Shown: positions 1 through 6,682 of the stretch, one piece after another | How the letters are laid out: each line of letters opens with the position of its first letter | Position numbering within the stretch: the stretch's first letter is position 1 | Assembly (NCBI RefSeq): GCF_002929225.1 | Contig: NZ_PISM01000018.1 | Coordinates: 682,001-746,000 of the forward strand | Reading direction: 5' to 3' | Source of the DNA: Stutzerimonas kunmingensis | Lineage (GTDB): Bacteria > Pseudomonadota > Gammaproteobacteria > Pseudomonadales > Pseudomonadaceae | DNA length: 64,000 nt | Made by a program: the position numbers and the translations under genes | The notes under the pieces: generated by a model | Database searches by the model: none | Seen by the model: the letters and a program-made list of their open reading frames with translations, nothing else | What the model was told of the DNA's origin: nothing

Positions 1-319
1 GGTGCTTGGCGAGCGACTGTGGGCTGGCGTTGCGCTGATTGACCAGCAGGGTCTTGATGGTCACGCGCCGCGACATGGGCGTCAGCTTCGCACCCGCGAA
101 ACGCGCCGCCGTGTGGCCGCGCCCAAGCCGTGAGCCGGGACGCTGGCCAGCGCGTGCGCCGCTGCCACCGGCTACGGAATGGCGCATCGAGGACTTGCCG
201 CCGCTGGCCTTGCCAGCCTGCTTGAGCACCTTGGAAACGAAGCTCTGGCCCTGGCCTTTGCCCCGGTTCTTCGGGGCGCTGGGGCGCACCCGGAAATCGT
301 CGTCGCGGCGGTCGGTCAT
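1..319 (-). CDS. VirD2-like relaxase, N-terminal part (runs off the window)
   Basis: The minus strand from 319 is open to the window edge and encodes about 106 residues. It begins MTDRRDDDFRVRPSAPKNRG, is rich in basic residues, glycine and serine, and reaches TPMSRRVTIKTLLVNQRN. This matches the start of the DUF3363-type relaxase/mobilization nuclease of Tn4371-like ICEs, which nicks oriT and leads the strand into the recipient cell; the assignment is from family memory. The catalytic tyrosine and histidine motifs lie further on and are not in view. It follows traF in the same direction after a gap of about 450 bp, as expected for a traF-virD2 order. The call is fairly safe; only the N-terminus is present because the window ends here. 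Confidence 0.75.
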   Translation of the reverse strand, partial: MTDRRDDDFRVRPSAPKNRGKGQGQSFVSKVLKQAGKASGGKSSMRHSVAGGSGARAGQRPGSRLGRGHTAARFAGAKLTPMSRRVTIKTLLVNQRNASPQSLAKH

Positions 320-767
320 GGCCTCGCTCCCTGCAAGCTCTGGCGTGTCCTGTCGTGCGAAGCACGCGGACATGCCTGCATTGGCGCGGGCCTTGCGCCG
401 AACGCGGCACGGCGGCGCAGCCGCTCCGTGCCGCGCCACCCCCATGTGCAGACAGGCTTTCGACGCGGCCCGGTGCCGCGTCCTTTTGTCTTGCCTTCCG
501 CCGTTGCCCTTCGCTGTCGCTCCGGGCGTCGGCGGCCCGGCGGCGCTGTGCTGCTTGCAGCCAGCCCGCCGGCGAACGCGCCAATGGCCGCAGGCCAGGC
601 GCGTTCGAGGCAAGACGCCTGCACGTTGGACGGCTGCGCCGGAGACGCCGCGAAGTGCGGTGCGAATGCACACGCACTGCACGCGCGACGACATGGTGGC
701 AGCAGCCGGAACGGCATGCCCGATGGCACGATGAGATGCACGGCACCATGCAGCGAATCGGCAGCCA
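320..767. other. Non-coding gap between traF and relaxase; candidate oriT
   Basis: I find no convincing gene in this stretch. ORFs in several frames are open but have arginine/alanine-rich composition typical of GC-rich shadow frames. A perfect 9-bp inverted repeat, GCGGCACGG (404-412) and CCGTGCCGC (426-434) with a 13-bp spacer, lies about 85 bp upstream of the relaxase start. Relaxase genes often sit next to their oriT, so this is a candidate nick region. That role is inferred only from position and symmetry. Confidence 0.35.
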
Positions 768-1355
768 TCATGGGCGTGTCTCCAGCCAGACCGGATGCGC
801 GACGCCGATCACAGAAGATGCGCTGACCGGGCCGAAGTAGCGGCTGTCGAACGACGCCGGATTGGTCACGCTCAACAGGAGCAGTTCGCCAGGCGCAAGG
901 CGGCGGCATTGCGGCCAGGATGGCAACGGCCGGCCCAGCCGGTCGGCAGGCAGCACGGCGGCCGAAGGCACGCCGTCGATGCGAACCTGACCGGCGACGA
1001 TGCAGACGTGTTGCGGCGCGACCGCGCCCACACGTTTGAGCAGCGGAACGTGAGCAGGCAGGTAGCCGCGCTGCGCAGCGAGCGCGGCAGCGTTGGCAGG
1101 CAATCGGGTCAGGACGATGCTGCCGACCGGCAGCGAGGCGGCCCGATGGTCAAGCGGCTGCACGTGATACCAGCCGACCGGAACGCTGTCGGACGGGTTG
1201 TAGATCAGGCGCGGCAGCGGTTGCACGAACGCGGCCCAGGCCAGCGCAGCGAGGCCGACGGCGGCGAAGCCCGCCAGCCCGATGCGAGCGCGCAGGCGCG
1301 AGCGAGGATGCGGCGCGGCTTCGGGCGTGCATGCGGTGGTGGAATCAGCGGTCAT
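768..1355 (-). CDS. traF: S26-family conjugal transfer signal peptidase TraF
   Basis: 195 residues. An N-terminal membrane helix (about residues 25-50, IGLAGFAAVGLAALAWAAFV) is followed by YNPSDSVPVGWYH, the serine-containing motif of TraF/LepB-like S26 peptidases, and by a later VPLLKRVGA segment where the general-base lysine is expected. TraF proteins mature or cyclise the conjugative pilin and act in the periplasm at the inner membrane. I chose the ATG at 1355 because it overlaps the stop of the upstream gene (ATGA) and removes a meaningless arginine-rich extension. It is part of the operon parA-RHH-DUF2840-traF, and the relaxase follows. Confidence is high for the family. Confidence 0.85.
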   Translation of the reverse strand: MTADSTTACTPEAAPHPRSRLRARIGLAGFAAVGLAALAWAAFVQPLPRLIYNPSDSVPVGWYHVQPLDHRAASLPVGSIVLTRLPANAAALAAQRGYLPAHVPLLKRVGAVAPQHVCIVAGQVRIDGVPSAAVLPADRLGRPLPSWPQCRRLAPGELLLLSVTNPASFDSRYFGPVSASSVIGVAHPVWLETRP

Positions 1356-1909
1356 GGCAGCGCCCTCCCGGCCAGCCAAGCGGCGTGCCGCTCGGCGGTG
1401 TATTCGGGCAGTGGCAGGCGGGCCGCCAGACGGTTGCCCAGCGTGCGCCAGTACGCGGGGGACACGTCGATGGCGGCGATGCCTTGCGCCTCGATGCCGT
1501 CGATGCGTTCCAGCACGGCACGCACCGCGTTCTCGCCTTCTGCGTGCAGCAGCAGGCGTGCGCCGGGCCGCACGCCGGGGATGCGCTGCACGGTATCGAG
1601 CGGCGTGGCGGCTTGCATCACCATGAGCTGCCAGCGGATCGTGCCGTAGTCGTTGGCCTGCCAGCGGATGCGACACAGAACCGCGTTTGGCAAGAACACC
1701 GCGCAGCGCCGCCAGCGGTCGAGCTGGAGCGTGCGCGCCGGTTCGCCGAAGCGCAGGTAGAGCTTGAAGCGCGGCTCGATGTAGGCGAGCGATACGCGAG
1801 TCAGGGGCACGCTGCCAGCTTGGCCAGCGAGCGTCGAAAGCGAAGGCGGCGGCACGGTAGCCGGTGCAGCCGTCGCCGCATGAGCGGCAGGCAAGGCGGA
1901 TGCGTTCAT
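1352..1909 (-). CDS. DUF2840 domain protein of ICE backbone
   Basis: 185 residues starting MNASALPAAHAATAA. The body contains LPLTRVSLAYIEPRFKLYLRFG-like sequence, then a WRRCAVFLPNAVLCRIRWQAND segment, which I recognise as the DUF2840 family that accompanies parA, repA and traF in Tn4371-like ICEs. No biochemical function is known to me for it. No signal peptide or membrane span is visible, so it is probably cytoplasmic. Both ends overlap neighbours by 4 bp (ATGA with traF at 1352-1355 and with the RHH gene at 1906-1909), which implies translational coupling in one transfer operon. The start at 1909 is fixed by that overlap. Confidence 0.8.
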   Translation of the reverse strand: MNASALPAAHAATAAPATVPPPSLSTLAGQAGSVPLTRVSLAYIEPRFKLYLRFGEPARTLQLDRWRRCAVFLPNAVLCRIRWQANDYGTIRWQLMVMQAATPLDTVQRIPGVRPGARLLLHAEGENAVRAVLERIDGIEAQGIAAIDVSPAYWRTLGNRLAARLPLPEYTAERHAAWLAGRALP

Positions 1910-2178
1910 GGCAGGTTCTCCGGGCGCTTGTCGGGAAACTCCCGCTCCAGCAGGCCGCGCAGCAGTTCGGCCACGGTCACGCCCTGGCCGAAGGCGGCGA
2001 TCTTGATGCGCGCGCGCAGCGCAGGCGTCACGTCGAGGGTCAGGCGTGCGGTGTAGAGGTCGCCTTTGTTGAGCGCATCGGCATCGCCCTGGCGAATCCA
2101 CGCCTCGGCGTGCGGATTCGCGGGCGGACGTGCGCCGATGCCGACGCGCTTGCTGCGCGGGCTGCTCATGTCGGCCAC
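1906..2178 (-). CDS. Ribbon-helix-helix (ParG/CopG-like) partition or regulatory protein
   Basis: 90 residues. The C-terminal half reads LYTARLTLDVTPALRARIKI followed by a short helix AELLRGLLEREF. This is a beta strand plus two helices, as in ribbon-helix-helix DNA-binding proteins such as ParG and Omega. The N-terminus is basic and likely flexible. It lies immediately downstream of parA, overlapping its end by 13 bp, which is the usual place for the centromere-binding partner of a small Walker-type ParA. It may therefore be the ParB-equivalent and autorepressor of the module. The target site is not proven; the iteron-like repeats at 2981-3045 are the nearest candidate. Confidence 0.65.
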   Translation of the reverse strand: MADMSSPRSKRVGIGARPPANPHAEAWIRQGDADALNKGDLYTARLTLDVTPALRARIKIAAFGQGVTVAELLRGLLEREFPDKRPENLP

Positions 2179-2804
2179 CGCAGCAGTTCATCGACCAGCG
2201 CAGCGATCTCGCGTGTGGCGGCGCTGTCAGGCGCCGTTTCGCGGGCGAGTCGGCCAGCGGCCACGCTGTCGGCGAAGACGATGCGCTGACGTACTTCGCT
2301 GCGCAGCGCCGGCAGCGGCTGTTCGGCCAGCGATTGCCGTGCTTCCCTGCCGATGATGGTGGTACTGACGCGCCGGTTGATGACGAAGGCCGCGCGCAGC
2401 GCAGGCCGGAACACCTGTGCCTCGCGGATCAGCGCCACCATCTCGGCGCTGGCCCAAAGGTCATACGGGCTGGGCTGCACGGGAATCAGCACGCGCTCGG
2501 CCGCCAGCAGCGCGGAGCGCGCCAGGGCGGCGATGCGCGGCGGGCCGTCGATGATGACGTGATCTGCGCGGCGGGCGAGTTCTGGCGCTTCCTGGTGCAG
2601 CGTTTCGCGGGCCAAGCCCACGGCGCTGAACAACCGTGGCAAGCCCTGCTGGCTTCTGCGCTGTGTCCAGTCCAGCGAGGAACCCTGCGGGTCGGCATCC
2701 AGCAGGATGACGTGCTGGCCGCGCATCGCCAGTTCGCCGGCGATGTGCGTGGCGAGCGTGGTCTTGCCGACGCCGCCTTTCTGGTTGAGCAAGGCGACGA
2801 TCAT
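2166..2804 (-). CDS. parA: ParA-family partition ATPase
   Basis: 212 residues from ATG 2804. It opens MIVALLNQKGGVGKTTLATH, the deviant Walker A motif of ParA/MinD ATPases with the signature lysine KGGVGKTT. LLDADPQGSSLDW (Walker A') and VIIDGPP (Walker B) follow. The length matches the small plasmid-type ParA class, which segregates or stabilises the element. The longer reading frame starting at 2885 adds 27 unmatched residues; the start at 2804 has GGAGGG upstream in the right place and begins at the conserved domain. It lies between repA and the ribbon-helix-helix gene, all in one direction. High confidence. Confidence 0.9.
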   Translation of the reverse strand: MIVALLNQKGGVGKTTLATHIAGELAMRGQHVILLDADPQGSSLDWTQRRSQQGLPRLFSAVGLARETLHQEAPELARRADHVIIDGPPRIAALARSALLAAERVLIPVQPSPYDLWASAEMVALIREAQVFRPALRAAFVINRRVSTTIIGREARQSLAEQPLPALRSEVRQRIVFADSVAAGRLARETAPDSAATREIAALVDELLRWPT

Positions 2805-2980
2805 TGCATGGCCCTCCACGCTGGAAAGCCAGGCTTTGCCTGCCGTGCGAAACGCTGTTCGCCGTGCCGTTCGGTGGTTGTCCACTGAATCGGCGCGCTT
2901 CTACCAAAAGTTAGAGATTTATAGTTAGGTAAGTTAGAGGGGACGCAAACCCGCGCCGTTATTGGCTTTCCGGCGTTTTC

Positions 2981-3045
2981 GTACTCCTGATAGCACGATA
3001 GGCGTACTCCTGATAGCACGATACCCGGTACTCCTGATAGCACGA
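2981..3045. repeat. Three direct iteron-like 18-bp repeats
   Basis: GTACTCCTGATAGCACGA occurs perfectly three times, at 2981-2998, 3004-3021 and 3028-3045, with spacings of 23 and 24 bp, about two helical turns. The array sits between the 3' end of repA and the start of parA. Repeats of this kind next to a RepA gene are typical iterons (initiator-binding sites of a replication origin) or a partition centromere/operator. The sequence shows only the repeats; their function is inferred. An AT-rich stretch (about 2900-2935) lies beside them. Confidence 0.75.
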
Positions 3046-3069
3046 GGCCGTCCACAGGCTTTACCGCAG

Positions 3070-3903
3070 TTATCCCCGTGCCGTATGCAGCACGGGCCGG
3101 AAGGTCAGCAGTTCCAATCCTTCGTCCGGCATCGCCTCGATGCCGAGAACGTAGCCGGGCAACGACTGCCGCGCCACCAGGACGCGCAGGTCGTAGGCGA
3201 AGTCCGAGAAGCGTGCCGCGCTGCCCGACTTGCGGTGCAGGTGCCGGAAGTCGAACTGCCAGCCGTCCGGCTGCTTGCCGCCGTGCTTGCGCACGAGGCG
3301 GTACAGCCAGCGTTCGATGCCGCCTTTGAGGCGGAAGTACGCGGGGTCGATGGTCAGCACCAGGGCGGCGTCCACCACGCCCGCGTAGAACCAGTCCGGC
3401 AGGATCAATTCGAGGCCCAGCGGCACGCCGCTGGCGTCGGCCAGTTCCTTCCACTCGTTGATCCACGAGAAGCGATGCAAGCGCCTTCCCGTGGTTTCGC
3501 GGATGGACGTGGCCACGCTGGTCGATTGCAGGCGATCCAGCGCGGCCTTCAGGCGCAGGTAGTCGTTGAGGGATGTTCCTCGTCCAATGAAGCGCAAAAT
3601 CTCGTAAGGCGTGGCGCGTATCCAGCGCGACGGGCGTATGCCCGCGTCGCGCGCTTCCACGATCTGCGAGGCCGCCCATATCAACACGTCGGCATCCCAT
3701 ATCGTGGCGATGCCGTGCTCGGCCGTGCCTTCCACGCGGATGGTGATGTTCCCGCTGCGAAAGTCGATCGGCGCCGTGCGCCGCGACTTCGCCAGCGAGA
3801 AGAACGGAAAGGCCATCAAGTCCTGGCTGTCGCGCGGTGCTATGTCGCCGGGCAAGGCACGGAACAGATCGAGCTGTTCGCGCTCCTGCCGTGGGCTGGA
3901 CAT
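3070..3903 (-). CDS. repA: Replication initiator protein A (RPA family)
   Basis: 277 residues from ATG 3903 (MSSPRQEREQLDLFRALPGD). It contains the family hallmarks MAFPFFSLAKSRRTAPIDF, GTAEHGIATIWDADVLIW, TPYEILRFIGRG and WLYRLVRKHGG, which I recognise as the Pfam RPA replication initiator of plasmids and Tn4371-like ICEs. The fold is probably a winged-helix DNA-binding protein. It would support autonomous replication of the excised circle, with the adjacent repeats as likely targets. I preferred the start at 3903 over an upstream ATG at 3921 because conserved homology begins there. It is followed by parA and preceded by the AlpA-like gene. No frameshift is visible. Confidence 0.85.
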   Translation of the reverse strand: MSSPRQEREQLDLFRALPGDIAPRDSQDLMAFPFFSLAKSRRTAPIDFRSGNITIRVEGTAEHGIATIWDADVLIWAASQIVEARDAGIRPSRWIRATPYEILRFIGRGTSLNDYLRLKAALDRLQSTSVATSIRETTGRRLHRFSWINEWKELADASGVPLGLELILPDWFYAGVVDAALVLTIDPAYFRLKGGIERWLYRLVRKHGGKQPDGWQFDFRHLHRKSGSAARFSDFAYDLRVLVARQSLPGYVLGIEAMPDEGLELLTFRPVLHTARG

Positions 3904-3929
3904 GACGGCAGCCACCGGCAAGCCAACGA

Positions 3930-4214
3930 TCAGCGGCCATCACGGTAGTCGCCCGCGTGGCGTTCGGCGTATTCCGGGTCGGACGTGGCCTCGTAGCTGC
4001 GCTGGTCGGCCCAGGCATCGAGGTCGGCCACCGCGTACATGACACGGCGGCCGAACTTGCGGAACTTCGGGCCGCCGCCGATCACGCGCTGCTTTTCGAG
4101 CGTGCGCGGCGACAGGCGCAGATACTCGGCGGCTTCGTCGTTGGTCAGGTAGCGTTGGGGCTGCGCGGGCGCAGCGACAGCAGCGGCGGCAGGCCGCAAG
4201 GGTGCGGGTCGCAT
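3930..4214 (-). CDS. AlpA/excisionase-like helix-turn-helix protein
   Basis: 94 residues. After an alanine/proline-rich N-terminus it reads RYLTNDEAAEYLRLSPRTLE followed by VIGGGPKFRKFGRRVMYAVADLDAW, the winged-helix MerR/AlpA 'helix-turn-helix domain 17' pattern. Such proteins act as excisionases or as regulators of ICE genes. The start at 4214 has GGAGGT nine bases upstream. It precedes repA on the same strand with a gap of only 26 bp, so it probably regulates or is co-expressed with replication functions. Family assignment is strong; whether it is a true Xis is open because no integrase lies nearby. Confidence 0.8.
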   Translation of the reverse strand: MRPAPLRPAAAAVAAPAQPQRYLTNDEAAEYLRLSPRTLEKQRVIGGGPKFRKFGRRVMYAVADLDAWADQRSYEATSDPEYAERHAGDYRDGR

Positions 4215-4297
4215 GGTGTGAACCTCCATCGGTCGGCAAAGCCCGGCCACACAACGCGGCCGGATGGAGGCAGTCTCAAGAAAGCAAGGCTTCCTGC

Positions 4298-5095
4298 TCA
4301 GGGACGTTTTGCAGGGGATGCAGCGCGTCCCTGTGCAACGGACGGAAGCTGTGCCAGGCGGCGATAGCCGCCGCGCATCAGCGCATCGCCCCGGCGCACC
4401 AGCCGGCGAACGCGGGCGCGCAAGGCGCTGTCCGCGTGCCAGTCGTTCGCGACCGCATCGGCGCCGAACAGCCCTTCGGCCACGTCGCGCAGGGATGCGC
4501 CCGCAAGGGTGCCATCGAGCGCCTGGAGCGTGTTCAACTCCAGCAGCGCAGCGGGTGTCGGCCGCGACCGTGCCGTTCCCGCCGGCGCTGCATCGCCGGC
4601 GGCGGCCAGCTTGTCCAGTTCGGCCGCCAGCGCCTGATAGCGTCCGCAGGATGCGGCGCAGGCGCGAATGGCATAGGCGTAAGCCATGCCGTCGGCCAGG
4701 GCGGGAGCGATCACCAGCCGCAGGCAGCACCCCGGCCAGCGTGCCAGCACCACCAGGCGCTTGCCATCGTGGATCAGATGCTTCTGGCCGGGAATGCGCC
4801 AGAACTCGAAGGCCAACGCATCGGGTGGCGGGTCGGCATCCGGGTAGAGCTGAACCACTGTGTCGGCATCGGGGAACCAGATCGGATGCGCGTCGCGCGC
4901 ATCCAGGGCGGGATCTTCCAGCAGGCGCAATCCCCAGCGCGCGGCGGCCTCTGGCCGACGGCGACGGCGCAGCCAGTCGCTGCGGTAGTCGGGGTGGCGG
5001 CGCAGGTATTCCCACGCCAGCGCGGGGCCGTCGAGGTGCAGCGTGTAGAGATACGCGGCGGTCGGATACCAGTATTCGGCGCTCGGGTCAGCCAT
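4298..5095 (-). CDS. DUF2285 / DUF6499 ICE backbone protein
   Basis: 265 residues. The N-terminal part (SAEYWYPTAAYLYTLHLDGP, WEYLRRHPDYRSDWLRRRRR) is the short DUF6499-type module. The middle (HLIHDGKRLVVLARWPGCCLR) and C-terminus, with a likely helical DNA-binding end RARVRRLVRRGDALMRGGYR, match DUF2285 proteins found beside repA and alpA-like genes in Tn4371-like ICEs and in symbiosis-island regulators. Some relatives act as transcriptional regulators of excision. No signal peptide or membrane span is present. It lies 83 bp upstream of the AlpA-like gene in the same direction. The molecular role here is not established. Confidence 0.75.
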   Translation of the reverse strand: MADPSAEYWYPTAAYLYTLHLDGPALAWEYLRRHPDYRSDWLRRRRRPEAAARWGLRLLEDPALDARDAHPIWFPDADTVVQLYPDADPPPDALAFEFWRIPGQKHLIHDGKRLVVLARWPGCCLRLVIAPALADGMAYAYAIRACAASCGRYQALAAELDKLAAAGDAAPAGTARSRPTPAALLELNTLQALDGTLAGASLRDVAEGLFGADAVANDWHADSALRARVRRLVRRGDALMRGGYRRLAQLPSVAQGRAASPAKRP

Positions 5096-5432
5096 GACGC
5101 AACCTCCTGTCGTTTAGCAGGAACGTCGCCACGGATTCCGGCGTGCAAGAGCTATCGAGTCGCCATCAAGTCGTCATCAAGATCGGGGTAAGCTGTAACT
5201 GCTGGTGTCAAGACTGATTCGCTCCAGGGCATTGCGGAAATCGTCTGAATGCGACGGCTGCACCTCCGCAAAAATGGTGCGCAGCATGGAGCACCGTGCA
5301 GCAGCCCGCGCCAAAGATCATGACTGTTTCCAGCAGAAGCGCACCGCTTCGGTGCAAGAGTGTGGATTCAGACCTTCCGGGTCTTGAGTAAGACTGAAAT
5401 AGTCAGAATGCGCTGTTGTTGACTGGGGTTGG
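5096..5432. other. Gap upstream of the DUF2285 gene; only a doubtful mini-ORF
   Basis: No gene is supported. A minus-strand 36-residue ORF (5177-5287, MLRTIFAEVQPSHSDDFRNA and on) has a protein-like composition, but I cannot link it to a family, and upstream of its ATG the frame extends only about ten codons before a stop. The rest probably holds the promoter for the DUF2285-alpA-repA transcription unit, but I could not pick out a convincing -35/-10 pair. Confidence 0.3.
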
Positions 5433-5783
5433 TCAGTCAGTGATCGAGCCGTTTTCCTCGGCCAGCCGCAGGTACTCCGACAGCAGCCGCACCGGCTGGA
5501 AGTGGCGATCGCGCATCACCGGCTGCTTGCGCGGCCCGACGATGGACGCCAGATCGGACAGCTTCACATGGCCCAGGCCGGGCATGCCTATTCCCAGGTC
5601 GAACAGACCCCATGCCGTATCGCCATCGGCCGGGTCGAGCGCGGCCAGCAGCCAAGTGGCGTGCGCGTCAGGAGTGAACAGCCGTACCGTCGGCATCGGG
5701 TCGATGCTCCGACCAGCGGCGCGTGCCTCGCCGACGGCGAGCAGTTGCGCCCGCTGTTCAGCGGTGACGAGCGGCTGGGTCAT
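5433..5783 (-). CDS. DUF2958 domain protein
   Basis: 116 residues from ATG 5783 (MTQPLVTAEQRAQLLAVGEA). The segments ARAAGRSIDPMPTVRLFTPD, TWLLAALDP, TAWGLFDLGIGMPGLGHVKL and PVMRDRHFQPVRLLSEYL are the DUF2958 pattern, a small protein widespread on ICEs and conjugative plasmids, often near antirestriction genes. It has no assigned function that I know of. The longer frame starting at 5906 adds residues without family resemblance, so I chose 5783. It is the outermost recognisable backbone gene on this side of the element. The divergent cargo operon begins about 300 bp away. Confidence 0.8.
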   Translation of the reverse strand: MTQPLVTAEQRAQLLAVGEARAAGRSIDPMPTVRLFTPDAHATWLLAALDPADGDTAWGLFDLGIGMPGLGHVKLSDLASIVGPRKQPVMRDRHFQPVRLLSEYLRLAEENGSITD

Positions 5784-6057
5784 GGCTCGAATCCCCACGC
5801 ACCCGAGCATGCACGGATACGATTTTCCACCGAAGCGCGGAACCGCTGAAGCGGATGCGTGCTTTGGCGGAAAAGCACGAAGGCGCAAGCCATCGAATCC
5901 GTACATGCACAGAAACGACGAAGCGGAATTGCGCAGGCCAGGAAAGACACGGAGGCGGTTCCCCGCTTTTGAAGAAAGCCGCCGATGCGGATTTCAGTAA
6001 AGACACAAAAACACGAAATGAACACTATAGATTGTAGCCCTATAGGATGCAAAAGGT
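5784..6057. promoter_or_regulatory. Divergent intergenic region with CTATAG motif pair
   Basis: There is no gene here. The stretch separates the minus-strand DUF2958 gene from the plus-strand XRE-TIR operon and becomes AT-rich towards the latter. Two copies of CTATAG (6025-6030 and 6040-6045, the second inside the palindrome CCTATAGG) lie about 50 bp before the XRE start, centre to centre 15 bp apart. They may be regulator half-sites or part of the promoter. Function is inferred from position. Confidence 0.35.
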
Positions 6058-6093
6058 TGTCATTCTGGATTTTGGGGAAAGTTCAGAATGACA
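6058..6093. promoter_or_regulatory. Inverted repeat across the XRE start codon (putative operator)
   Basis: TGTCATTCTG (6058-6067) and CAGAATGACA (6084-6093) form a perfect 10-bp inverted repeat with a 16-bp spacer, and the ATG at 6088 lies inside the right arm. Binding there by the XRE protein would block its own expression. In RNA the arms could pair and hide the start codon. The symmetry is seen directly; both roles are inference. Confidence 0.55.
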
Positions 6094-6381
6094 GCGTTTA
6101 AGCCATCGTTGCCCGATGCACTGCGGCGGATCAGAAAGGCGCGTGGTCTGAGCCAGGAGGCGTTCTCGGATGTGTCCAGCCGAACTTACCTCAGCTCTCT
6201 GGAGCGAGGGCTGAAAAGCCCAACATTGAATAAGATTGAAGATGTTTGTGCCGTGCTGGATGTTCACCCACTCACGCTGCTGGTCCTTGCGTATGCAGGT
6301 AGTGATCCAAAAAGCGTCCACGAACTGATGGATCACATTGCTCGGGAAGTTTCATTATTTTCCGAGCCTCCGAATAAATAA
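6088..6381 (+). CDS. XRE-family helix-turn-helix regulator
   Basis: 97 residues. Residues about 9-65 form a compact HTH: LPDALRRIRKARGLSQEAFS, then SSRTYLSSLERGLKSPTLNK and a final helix ending in VHPLTLLVLAY. This is the phage-repressor/SinR class. It has no extra sensor domain. It is the first gene of a three-gene operon with the 95-residue protein and the TIR-like protein, and a perfect inverted repeat spans its start codon, which suggests autoregulation. A short XRE gene in front of a toxic effector is a common way to keep a defence or toxin module silent. Codon use is more AT-rich than the ICE backbone next door, pointing to separate acquisition. Confidence 0.85.
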   Translation: MTAFKPSLPDALRRIRKARGLSQEAFSDVSSRTYLSSLERGLKSPTLNKIEDVCAVLDVHPLTLLVLAYAGSDPKSVHELMDHIAREVSLFSEPPNK

Positions 6382-6394
6382 CAGGAGGTGAGTC

Positions 6395-6682
6395 GTGTTC
6401 AAAATTACCGGACTGGATAAGCTTCAGAAAAACCTGAAAGATGCGCAGCGCGCCTTGAGTGAGTTAGACGGCGAACTGGGGGTCGTAAACTTTGATCCAC
6501 ATGATCCCGCCAGCATTGAGGGCGCAATTCAATCGGTCAATCGAATGATCGACGAGCGCTTAGGGGAATATTCTTCGAACCCTATCGTTGGCCCTCTCGC
6601 AGAACAAATGAAGGAAAAGTATCGGGAGAGTATTCTTGAAAAATCGGCAGAAGCTAGATTAAAGTCGGATGAGGATGAGTGA
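6395..6682 (+). CDS. Small acidic helical protein of the TIR module
   Basis: 95 residues: MFKITGLDKLQKNLKDAQRA, then LSELDGELGVVNFDPHDPAS, followed by two long charged helices ending in KSDEDE. I recognise no named family with certainty. The N-terminus (fold: ITGLDKLQKNLKDAQRALSE) resembles short coiled-coil or phage-tail-adaptor-like segments. It lies 13 bp after the XRE gene, with AGGAGGTGAG as a strong ribosome-binding site, and its stop overlaps the start of the TIR gene by one base (TGATG), so the last two genes are translationally coupled. That coupling suggests a partner, sensor or inhibitor of the TIR-like protein. This is an inference from context only. Confidence 0.65.
   Translation: MFKITGLDKLQKNLKDAQRALSELDGELGVVNFDPHDPASIEGAIQSVNRMIDERLGEYSSNPIVGPLAEQMKEKYRESILEKSAEARLKSDEDE

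Noticed and set aside
2981..3045. Possible CRISPR array
   Set aside because: Only three 18-bp repeats with 5-6 bp spacers; no cas genes. They fit iterons.
4202..5191. 329-residue plus-strand ORF opposite the DUF2285 gene
   Set aside because: Shadow frame with glutamine/arginine-rich composition; the minus-strand gene matches a known family.
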